Notes under the pieces: generated by a model
Told to the model about the DNA's origin: nothing
Database searches by the model: none
The model's input: only the letters and a program-made list of their open reading frames with translations
Translations under genes and position numbers: made by a program
In this document: positions 9,349-16,657 of the stretch, piece after piece
Layout of the letters: each line of letters starts with the position of its first letter
How positions within the stretch are numbered: position 1 is the stretch's first letter
Assembly (NCBI GenBank): GCA_018780035.1
Contig: JADMKE010000016.1
Location: 1 to 64,000 of the forward strand
Source: Candidatus Sericytochromatia bacterium
GTDB lineage: Bacteria > Cyanobacteriota > Sericytochromatia > UBA7694
DNA: 64,000 nucleotides
Reading direction: 5' to 3'

Positions 9349-11397
9349 TTACTTCAGCTTCAAGGCCATCTGCAGCAGATTTAAATATTCCTGCGCCAAG
9401 GCACTCTGGCGTGGGCCCAGCACAGCCAATTCCTGATTCACCTGCTCTTTCTTTACTTCGCCTTTGAGAAAACGCAGCAGCAGCGTGATCAGATGTGCGT
9501 CTTTGATATTCTCCAGGTCTTTGCCCAGCAACTCTGCCAGTGTTTTTTCCGTCCATTCCACTTTGGGCTGAGAGGTCACAGGATCGGTGTACGAGATCAA
9601 CAAGCGGATCTTTTGCTGCATCAGTGCACTGTCGCCAGAGGCTTGCATCTGTTCCAAGAAAAACTGCGATGTGTTATACGAAAAATTGGTGGCTTGGACC
9701 TTTTCTGCCTGCTGTGAAGACTGTTCAGCGGCACTAAAGCTGCGTTTGAGGGCTTTGGGAAACTCCAAGCGAAAGCGCACATCTCGGGCGGCCACATTGA
9801 TCAGCCCCATAAAGCGATCCCCCATGGCTCTTTCCACGTCTCCGGGGTGAATCATCGAGAAATAGGCGCCTTTGCCCGCTTCCGTGAGTTGATTCAGAAA
9901 GGCCTCGTTAAAATCGTGGCCATAGCCCAAACCTGAAAAATAAATACCTTCGGCATTGTTCATACGCGTATGGTAAGAAACCCGGTTGACATCTGTATCT
10001 CCGGCATTGGCAAAGGCATCTGTCAGCATCAGCACGCGGTTGATTTTCTGGCTGTCGTAGTATTTGCGCGCCAAGTTATACGCCAGTTTCATCCCGGACT
10101 CCAAATCAGTTCCCCCTTCAGTGCTCAGATTCAGAACAGTTTGTTCAAAATTGAGTTCGCTGGTCACGAGTTGGTAATTTTCAAAGCGCACCTCAGCGCC
10201 ATCCGAAAAAGTCACCAGATTGACAATATCTCCGCTTTTCAGGTTGGCTTTGAGCGCCAAGAGCGTAGACCGGGCCAGGGAAAATTTACTCAGACCGTTT
10301 TTGGGATGGGTTGCCTCATCCATCGAACCAGAAACATCCAAGACCACGGTCAGCACCAAATTGCGCCGCTGGCTTTGGCTGATCACAGGAGAAGAGACAT
10401 GGGCCCCAAATTCATAGGTGTCCATGCCCTGAGCGCCCAAGGTCGGGTATTTCCACAGGCCCATTGAGACCTTAAACAATCCGAGTGAGACCTGGGCTTC
10501 GTGCTCAAAATGTGCGGCATTTAAAAATTCCCAGGGGCGCAGCAGCGATGGATCTGGCAATTGTTGCAGATTGAGGGCCTCTTTGCTCAATGCAACACCC
10601 GCTGTACTGGCAGAATCGTCATAGCTGAAATAAAAGAAATCTGAATCCGCCAGCGGGGAAGGCGTCACCACCGGCGCAGGGGTCGCCGTGGGTTGGGGGC
10701 TTGGATAGGGTGTGGGTTCTAAAAGGGGTATGGGGGTTGGCGTTGGAACAGGTGTGGGTGTTGGGGCTGGCGAACCCGATGCAGGAGGAGTCACACCGAT
10801 CTGCAAATTAAATTGGTTGGCATTGGGATCGCCTTGTTTATTGGATTTGATCACTTCGACCCGGCTCAATGTGGTTTGATCGGGCAGGATCACAGTAATT
10901 TCAATCTGCACCCCCGAAGGAGCATTGTTAAAGGCATAGACGCCCCCAGCTGTCTCCATTTCTGCTTGGTAGGGCACAGAAGGATTGAGCGAGCGGGCCA
11001 CCACCTTGGCCCCCGCAATGGCTTGGCCTGTGGCGTCGAGGATTTTGCCATTAAAGGTCGATTTTTCAATCACCGAGATGTCGGCATCATAATAACCAAT
11101 ATTGCCTGTGAAACTGCCTGGCAAAAGCGGGGGAGGAGTAACGGGAACAACCCCATTTCCCAAACCGATTGAGCTGATTGGGCCAAGTCTTGAAGGTATG
11201 CCGAGCAAAGGATTTATATTGCCCGTTGCAGGTGTGGCCACAGCCCCTGGCAGGCGTGTCCCTTTGGGCAGCGGTGCAATTTCACTGTTTGTTTGCGGAG
11301 GCAAAGCGATGTTGGCTGTCTGGGGAGCGGATCTCCCTCCCGTACAGGCCGAAAGGAATACCGTCAGGGCCAGACCAGAAATCCATTGCTTATTCAT
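9349..11397 (-). CDS. VWA-domain lipoprotein (copy 1)
   Basis: A 682-residue lipoprotein: signal peptide with lipobox LSAC, a carboxypeptidase-regulatory-like beta domain around 105-195 (FNGKILDATGQAIAGAKVVA), a PTPTP linker near 206-240, a conserved lead-in (FYFSYDDSASTAG...RPWEFLN) and a von Willebrand A domain with intact MIDAS DVSGSM (about residue 359), T in GGTDLESG and D in LMLTDAFAN. The layout resembles the YfbK family, in which a metal-binding VWA domain is carried on a surface lipoprotein. The start overlaps the stop of the upstream XRE-TPR gene by four bases (ATGA), implying translational coupling. A paralogue with the same neighbour is encoded near 50 kb. Confidence 0.92.
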   Translation of the reverse strand: MNKQWISGLALTVFLSACTGGRSAPQTANIALPPQTNSEIAPLPKGTRLPGAVATPATGNINPLLGIPSRLGPISSIGLGNGVVPVTPPPLLPGSFTGNIGYYDADISVIEKSTFNGKILDATGQAIAGAKVVARSLNPSVPYQAEMETAGGVYAFNNAPSGVQIEITVILPDQTTLSRVEVIKSNKQGDPNANQFNLQIGVTPPASGSPAPTPTPVPTPTPIPLLEPTPYPSPQPTATPAPVVTPSPLADSDFFYFSYDDSASTAGVALSKEALNLQQLPDPSLLRPWEFLNAAHFEHEAQVSLGLFKVSMGLWKYPTLGAQGMDTYEFGAHVSSPVISQSQRRNLVLTVVLDVSGSMDEATHPKNGLSKFSLARSTLLALKANLKSGDIVNLVTFSDGAEVRFENYQLVTSELNFEQTVLNLSTEGGTDLESGMKLAYNLARKYYDSQKINRVLMLTDAFANAGDTDVNRVSYHTRMNNAEGIYFSGLGYGHDFNEAFLNQLTEAGKGAYFSMIHPGDVERAMGDRFMGLINVAARDVRFRLEFPKALKRSFSAAEQSSQQAEKVQATNFSYNTSQFFLEQMQASGDSALMQQKIRLLISYTDPVTSQPKVEWTEKTLAELLGKDLENIKDAHLITLLLRFLKGEVKKEQVNQELAVLGPRQSALAQEYLNLLQMALKLK

Positions 11398-12581
11398 CTT
11401 GCTTGCTCCTCATGTTTGGAATTTAATGCTTGCAACAACAGGGGATCTGATTCACGCAGAACAGCCAAATCTGGATCATCTGGCGCTTCAGCAGCGCTGC
11501 GATTGCCAGGTTCAGGATCCCGCAGCGCTTTGCGCAACGCTGCCGAAGCCCGTTCCAGCAAGGCGGGGTCGGCATTCTGCTGATAGCTCAGACACAGACA
11601 CACAGCACGCACATAATGCAAAAGCCAATGTTCTGGCAGATACGTGCTAACCAGATCCAAAATGAAAAAAGCCTGCTGAAACTGTCCGAGTTTGGCATAT
11701 GCCAGCGCCAAAAACAGCGATGCCTCATTTAAAACGACCTGGCCCAAGACCTGTTTATTTTCAGCGCCCAAGACCGCCTCAAAAGCCCCCACACAGACTT
11801 GCCAAAGAGATGCCGCTTCAGACCCCACCAATAAGAGCGCCAGATTAAAACTGCAGCGGGCAAATTCATCCAGAATATACACATCCTCCCGATCCAAAGC
11901 ACTGGCTTCAGCCAGAATGGCACAGGCCCTTTGCAGATCTTGAATGCGGTCTGCCTGACTGAGTTCTGCTTGATGCACAGCTTTGAGAAAATACATTTCC
12001 CCCAGATTGAGCTTCAAATCTGCGAGTGTAACCTGAAGTGGGGGATTTTCCTGATAGGCCTCGATTGCGCTGTTTTGACTGAGGATCGCCTCTTGATAAT
12101 GGCCACGGCTCAATTCCAACATCGCCACCAGACTCTGCAATTGCACATGGGCCTGAAAGCGCTGAAATCCCATCTGCAAGGCCTGTTGTGCCTCTTCGAA
12201 ATGGTCGTTTTTGAGCAGTTCTATAATCCAGGCTGAAAACGCTTGAAAATTTGCCTGTTCAGATTCAGCCGCTTCAGCCTTGAGTGCAAGCGGATCTTGG
12301 GGGGTGTGAAGGGCTGGCCTGTGCAAAGGTGAATACCCAGCCAAGAGCAGAAGTTCATCGATCTGGTGTTTTTGCGAGGAACTGAAACAGACATCGGCCA
12401 ATTTCAGCACCAAGTCCCGCGAGGGCTGTCTTTCTCCACTTTCCAACATCCCGATATATGTCGCAGAGACCCCGACCCGCGCGCCCAGCTCTTCGCGAGA
12501 ATCCCCCGTTTTTGCACGCAGCTCAATGAGCTTTTGGCTAAGCGGCGTCGTTTGAATCGCTTTAATCCGTTTACGGCCCAT
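11394..12581 (-). CDS. XRE-family regulator with TPR-like C-terminus (copy 1)
   Basis: About 395 residues. N-terminal HTH_XRE (about 13-70): LSQKLIELRAKTGDSREELG ... ATYIGMLESGERQPSRDLVLKLAD. The rest is helical with TPR-like repeats (residues about 115-370), as in RRNPP-type regulators whose TPR domain senses a peptide or partner; the ligand here is unknown. The open frame extends to 12659, but the ATG at 12581 has GGTGG just upstream and starts directly before the HTH, so I use it. The last codons overlap the VWA lipoprotein start (ATGA). Two AAAC-N5-GTTT dyads lie immediately upstream and could be its own operator. Confidence 0.88.
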   Translation of the reverse strand: MGRKRIKAIQTTPLSQKLIELRAKTGDSREELGARVGVSATYIGMLESGERQPSRDLVLKLADVCFSSSQKHQIDELLLLAGYSPLHRPALHTPQDPLALKAEAAESEQANFQAFSAWIIELLKNDHFEEAQQALQMGFQRFQAHVQLQSLVAMLELSRGHYQEAILSQNSAIEAYQENPPLQVTLADLKLNLGEMYFLKAVHQAELSQADRIQDLQRACAILAEASALDREDVYILDEFARCSFNLALLLVGSEAASLWQVCVGAFEAVLGAENKQVLGQVVLNEASLFLALAYAKLGQFQQAFFILDLVSTYLPEHWLLHYVRAVCLCLSYQQNADPALLERASAALRKALRDPEPGNRSAAEAPDDPDLAVLRESDPLLLQALNSKHEEQAR

Positions 12582-12596
12582 GATTCCACCATTAAA

Positions 12597-12631
12597 AAAC
12601 AATTTGTTTTTATATAATAAACTAATTGTTT
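12597..12631. promoter_or_regulatory. Paired AAAC-N5-GTTT dyads, candidate XRE operator
   Basis: Two 13-base dyads, AAACAATTTGTTT (12597-12609, extendable to 8-base arms around one base) and AAACTAATTGTTT (12619-12631), have centres 22 bases apart, two helical turns, so two dimers would bind on the same DNA face. They sit 16-50 bases upstream of the XRE-TPR ATG, where a promoter is expected. XRE proteins bind such short dyads. Assignment to this regulator is inference. Confidence 0.45.
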
Positions 12632-12796
12632 TTAAATTACAAGCCACAACACAGCCCATTAAAGGCCAATTTCTGATTGGGTTTTGTAGTCAATGCCTCC
12701 CCTATTTGGGCCCCTCAGCCCTTCATGGTATGATGCCTATACATTTTTTGAAGAAACTTTGATGATACTTTGAAGACACAAAGGCAAAAACGGATC

Positions 12797-13657
12797 ATGA
12801 AACGCAATCTTTTCTCTTTGGCCACCTGCGCGCTGGCTGCCACCACTCTCACCAGCTGCTGGGTTCCCCAGGTCATTCAAGGGGTGCGTCCCGAACTCTT
12901 CAAAAGCGCAGCTGAGATCCCCCCCGATGAATACAAGATCAGCCGCGACGAAGGCCTGACCGCTCTGGCCACCCACATGATCAGCATTGCCCAAGAGGCC
13001 TCCAACCTAATGGTGTTGACCCGCGGTATCAACACCCGCCGCCAACAGGTCGAAAACCACATCTATTTCAATGTCAAAAGCGGTCTGCCCGACTGGTTTT
13101 TTAATGGCAACGACTACACCCGTTACGACGCCTTGCGCCGGGGCAATTACACCCTGAGTTTTAAAGACAGCCAAAACAAGTCCTACCCCTTTGATGTGCT
13201 GGCCATTTCCAATTATGGCAACAGTCCTTTACCGGCCAAGGTTTTCCCCCTGGACTTCTCCCATTACGAGCTGAGTGTGGCCCAAAGCCCCGCCAATACA
13301 CTCGGCACCCTGAGCCTGACCCTCAATGCCAAATTGCCGCACCAAGTGCCCCTGCGCGGTAATTTTGACACCACCCTGAGTGGCACAGGCGAAAACACGG
13401 GCCATCCCTATCTCAATACGATCGCCCTGCGGGTCGATGGCCGCGCCAGTCTCGACGGCACCGTCACCGACGGTCAGATCAGTTTCGACACCGTCTTTCA
13501 GGGCAAAGCCTATAACGGCTTTGGCGCCATCGACGCCCTGGGCTTTAAAAACACGGTGGATATCCAGCAAAACGGCCAAAGCGTGATTCAGATCCGCCGC
13601 GTCGAGAAGCGCTGGGAAGTGGTTTTCAACAACCAAGTGGTTGGCACCGGCTACTGA
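12797..13657 (+). CDS. Lipoprotein of unknown function
   Basis: About 286 residues from the ATG at 12797 (an in-frame TTG at 12770 adds nine residues and no better signal). Signal peptide with lipobox LTSC about 20 residues in. The mature protein begins with a helical stretch (about 45-85) and then appears beta-rich (GNYTLSFKDSQNKSYPFDVL, NTIALRVDGRASLDGTVTDG). No family recognised. The gene ends 22 bases before the M20 peptidase start on the same strand, so the two may be cotranscribed. The N-terminal half faces the divergent XRE-TPR gene across about 215 bases. Confidence 0.8.
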   Translation: MKRNLFSLATCALAATTLTSCWVPQVIQGVRPELFKSAAEIPPDEYKISRDEGLTALATHMISIAQEASNLMVLTRGINTRRQQVENHIYFNVKSGLPDWFFNGNDYTRYDALRRGNYTLSFKDSQNKSYPFDVLAISNYGNSPLPAKVFPLDFSHYELSVAQSPANTLGTLSLTLNAKLPHQVPLRGNFDTTLSGTGENTGHPYLNTIALRVDGRASLDGTVTDGQISFDTVFQGKAYNGFGAIDALGFKNTVDIQQNGQSVIQIRRVEKRWEVVFNNQVVGTGY

Positions 13658-13679
13658 TCCCCGCACCGCTGATCTGGCC

Positions 13680-14819
13680 ATGAGTATTCTCGAGACCCTG
13701 ACTTCGCTGGTGGCCATTCCCTCGGTCAGCGGCCAAGAGCAAGATTTGGCCCTGTGGTGTGAAGCCTTTTTAAACAAAGCAGGCTTTCAGACCGAACGCC
13801 AAGCAGTGGCCCCTGATCGTTTTAATGTATTGGCAGAAACCGGCGAAGGCCCACAGACACTTTTGCTCTACGCCCACCTCGATACCGTCCCCCCGGCTGC
13901 CGATTGGCAGGGGGATCCCTTTGCACTGCAACGCACGGGAGATCGCCTCACAGGTCTGGGGGTTTCAGACATGAAAGGTGGGCTGGCAGTGATTCTCGAA
14001 GCCGCTCGCCTGTTCCGGGCCCAGGATTTTAGACTCAAAATTGCGCTGGGTGTGGACGAAGAGTGTTGGTCCCAAGGGGCCTGGACCCTGCTCAATTCAG
14101 GCTGGCTCGATGACGTGGCCGCTGCGTTTGTGCCCGAACTCAGCATCGACAGCTTACATCCCACCCTCGGCCTCGGGCGTTTGGGCTGTTTTAGCTACCG
14201 GGTCGAACTCCTGGGAGAAAGCGCCCACGGCGCTGTTCCTGGGCAGGGTCTCAATGCCATTCTCGAAAGCGCCCGGCTCTTGCAACAGCTCACAGATCTG
14301 CCCCTGGCCCAAGACGCACTCTGGGGACGCGAACAGATTTTGGTGCGGGAAATTAGCGGGGGCCAAGCCAGCCTCAGCGTGCCCGACCGCTGCAGTTGGG
14401 TGCTCTCGTGTTTGATGCATCCAGGCCGCGAGGCCGAAGAACTCAGGGCGCGTTTGGCAGATTTTTTACAGGCCTGGACGCGCTGTGATGTTTCGGTGGC
14501 TCTGTTAGAGCGCCCCACGCCGATGGCCCAAGGCTATTGGCTCTCACCGTCACATCCGCTGGTGGGGCGGGTTCAGAACCTGATGGGACGTTTTCGGGGG
14601 CAGGTTTTGCCCGAGGTAATGGGGGTCTCCGTGGCCGATGAAAATATCCTGGCCCAAAGCGGCAAACCCGTTTTAAGCCTGGCGCCGGTGGGGGGAAATT
14701 CACACAGGGCCGATGAATGGGTCAGCGCCAGCAGTTTGCAGCAGACCCTGAGCCTCTACCACGAGTTATTGCGGCGCGGAGATTCACTGATCCGGGTGGC
14801 CACCCAGGCCCCCCAGTGA
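13680..14819 (+). CDS. M20-family metallopeptidase/deacylase (ArgE/DapE-like)
   Basis: About 379 residues. The ATG at 13680 starts MSILETLTSLVAIPSVSGQE, the usual M20 beginning; the longer frame to 13641 would overlap the lipoprotein gene. Motifs: metal His in YAHLDTVP (about residue 66), bridging Asp in GLGVSDMKGG, the Glu pair in GVDEECWSQG, and the C-terminal His in GGNSHRADEWV. M20 enzymes hydrolyse acyl or peptide bonds with two zinc ions; ArgE, DapE and aminoacyl hydrolases cannot be told apart here. No arginine or lysine biosynthesis gene is adjacent, so the substrate is open. Confidence 0.9.
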   Translation: MSILETLTSLVAIPSVSGQEQDLALWCEAFLNKAGFQTERQAVAPDRFNVLAETGEGPQTLLLYAHLDTVPPAADWQGDPFALQRTGDRLTGLGVSDMKGGLAVILEAARLFRAQDFRLKIALGVDEECWSQGAWTLLNSGWLDDVAAAFVPELSIDSLHPTLGLGRLGCFSYRVELLGESAHGAVPGQGLNAILESARLLQQLTDLPLAQDALWGREQILVREISGGQASLSVPDRCSWVLSCLMHPGREAEELRARLADFLQAWTRCDVSVALLERPTPMAQGYWLSPSHPLVGRVQNLMGRFRGQVLPEVMGVSVADENILAQSGKPVLSLAPVGGNSHRADEWVSASSLQQTLSLYHELLRRGDSLIRVATQAPQ

Positions 14820-14843
14820 ATGCGAGCTTGAATAAGCTTGAGC

Positions 14844-15362
14844 TTAATGCCCCGTGTGACTGGCTGTGACCAAAATCCAGTAGACCATTTCCAGTCCAAA
14901 CATCAGCTTGGCAGACATGCCAAAGACCCCGGCGCAGGCCCCCAAAGTCGCTTTTGTAACTTGGCGGAAGGAGACAAAGCCCTTGGCCTTGAGTTCGCCA
15001 ATCAGGGCCCCCAAGAGCGAGCCAACAATCATCCCGCCAATCGAGCCCAAAAACATCCAGAGAATAAAGCCCCCGATAAAACTGCCAATCACCACGCCCC
15101 AAAGCGACTCTTCGGCCACGCGGAAATACCAGGTACGCAGACTGGCCGAATAAAAATCCGAGGCAAAACCCATGGCCAAAAGCAGGGCCAGGATCACCAG
15201 CAGAAAATAACGGGGCTCGGGTGAAAGCTGCAATTCCCAGACAAAGCCACAGGCCATGATCAAAAACAGACCCGCCGAGCGCACAAAGATCGAGCGATTG
15301 GTCTGAAAAAAGATCAGGCAGAACAAAGCGGCTGCCAGCATCAATAGCAGGGGGATTTTCAC
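14844..15362 (-). CDS. DUF456-type small membrane protein
   Basis: About 172 residues from a GTG at 15362, which lies seven bases after the stop of the secretin-like gene; longer starts at 15410 or 15446 would overlap that gene. Hydrophobic helices start at once (KIPLLLMLAAALFCLIFF) and the C-terminal half has the Gly-rich transmembrane pattern of DUF456 (GVVIGSFIGGFILWMFLGS, then IGGMIVGSLLGALIGEL), about five segments in all. The family's function is unknown. Same-strand arrangement suggests an operon with the secretin-like gene. Confidence 0.8.
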   Translation of the reverse strand: MKIPLLLMLAAALFCLIFFQTNRSIFVRSAGLFLIMACGFVWELQLSPEPRYFLLVILALLLAMGFASDFYSASLRTWYFRVAEESLWGVVIGSFIGGFILWMFLGSIGGMIVGSLLGALIGELKAKGFVSFRQVTKATLGACAGVFGMSAKLMFGLEMVYWILVTASHTGH

Positions 15363-15369
15363 GGCCCGT

Positions 15370-16452
15370 CTACGGGTTCGGCTTGCGCTCGACGTCGGCT
15401 TCCTTGCCATAATTGGCTTCGGGAACCAGCTTGGGATCGCGCACAATCACCGGTGTGACAATAAAGACCAACTCGCTGCGTCTTTCAAGAAAGTCGACAG
15501 TTTTGAAGAGATAACCCAAAAATGGAATATCTCCCAAGAGCGGGAATTTTTGATTGACTTCCTGCTTGTCATTTTTGAGCAGACCTGCAATCACAATCGT
15601 CTGATTATCGGGCACACGCAGGGTGGTTTTGGCCCTGCGGGTTTTAAAGGCCGGCACCACAAACGAACCGCCCTGGAGCTGGTTGGCAATGGTCACACTG
15701 TTGGCTTTGTCGATGTCTGAGACTTCGGGGCTCAATTCCATTTGGATGATATTCGAGCCTTCAACCTGAGCTTTGAGATTGAGATGAATCCCAAATTCGC
15801 GCCATTGCACATTGATCCGGTCACGGTCGGTGATAATCATGGGCAACTCACCCCCAGAGAGGAAACTGGCCTCTTTGCCGTTGAGCACAACCAGGGTGGG
15901 TTCAGCCAAGACACGGGCTTTGCGGTCATTGATCAGGGTATCTATTTTGGCGTTGAGGGTGGTCGTACGCAGGGGCAGACCAAAGCGAAAGGGGGCCGTG
16001 GGAACCGCTTCTTGAAAGGTGACAAAATCTGACCAATCGATGCCAAATTTACCATCAGAGCTAGATTCCACCTCTAAAACCTTGACCCGCACAGCAATTT
16101 GCTCACTGCGGGAATTGGGGGAAACCTCAATCACATAATTGATCGGTTTTTCGCTGCGCTGGGTCCAGATCAGCATATTGGTCACACCGGGTTTAAGCGC
16201 GGTAACAACGGCATAACGATCTTGACCGGGGGGAACAACCACCCGCGCCATACTGCCATCCCCCAAGACAAAGGTACTGATGCCATCAGGCACCTGAAAC
16301 GTGATCACCTGCCCGAGGGGAATCACCAAATTGGGGGTGGTGGTGGGAGATTGCTGGGCCATCGCCGACTGTGAAATGGCGGGACTAAATCCCAGAGCTG
16401 TGGCGAGAGCCAGGGCAGAGAGGGTCTTTCCAAAACGAAGCCAACGTTTCAT
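15370..16452 (-). CDS. Secretin-like pilus assembly protein (CpaC-type)
   Basis: A 360-residue exported protein (signal peptide with cleavage after SAMAQ). Residues about 40-115 match the N-terminal domain of type II/III secretion and pilus proteins (VIPLGQVITFQVPDGISTF ... VTNMLIWT), and about 120-345 the secretin core: AKIDTLINDRKARVLAEPTL, LSGGELPM, then the conserved TLRVPDNQTIVIAGLLKND and PLLGDIPFLGYLF ending. Members form multimeric outer-membrane pores for pili or secretion. It is shorter than full CpaC/GspD proteins and has no pilus ATPase, prepilin or TadC-type gene beside it, only a DUF456 protein. Its machine must be encoded elsewhere. Confidence 0.9.
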   Translation of the reverse strand: MKRWLRFGKTLSALALATALGFSPAISQSAMAQQSPTTTPNLVIPLGQVITFQVPDGISTFVLGDGSMARVVVPPGQDRYAVVTALKPGVTNMLIWTQRSEKPINYVIEVSPNSRSEQIAVRVKVLEVESSSDGKFGIDWSDFVTFQEAVPTAPFRFGLPLRTTTLNAKIDTLINDRKARVLAEPTLVVLNGKEASFLSGGELPMIITDRDRINVQWREFGIHLNLKAQVEGSNIIQMELSPEVSDIDKANSVTIANQLQGGSFVVPAFKTRRAKTTLRVPDNQTIVIAGLLKNDKQEVNQKFPLLGDIPFLGYLFKTVDFLERRSELVFIVTPVIVRDPKLVPEANYGKEADVERKPNP

Positions 16453-16657
16453 ACGCGTAACCTTTGTGCATTTATCATTGAATTGTTTAAGCCATTATAG
16501 CAGCAAAACTGCTTGAATTATCAGGGGGGGTAAAGTTCTATTCCCAGGCACTGGCTGTTGGACTCCCAGTCCAAACGGGTTAAAATAGGCTCAAATCACC
16601 CTTCCAAGCTTGATTCGAGCAAGCTTGGCTCCAGAATCTGCCCCAGGAGGAACGCCT

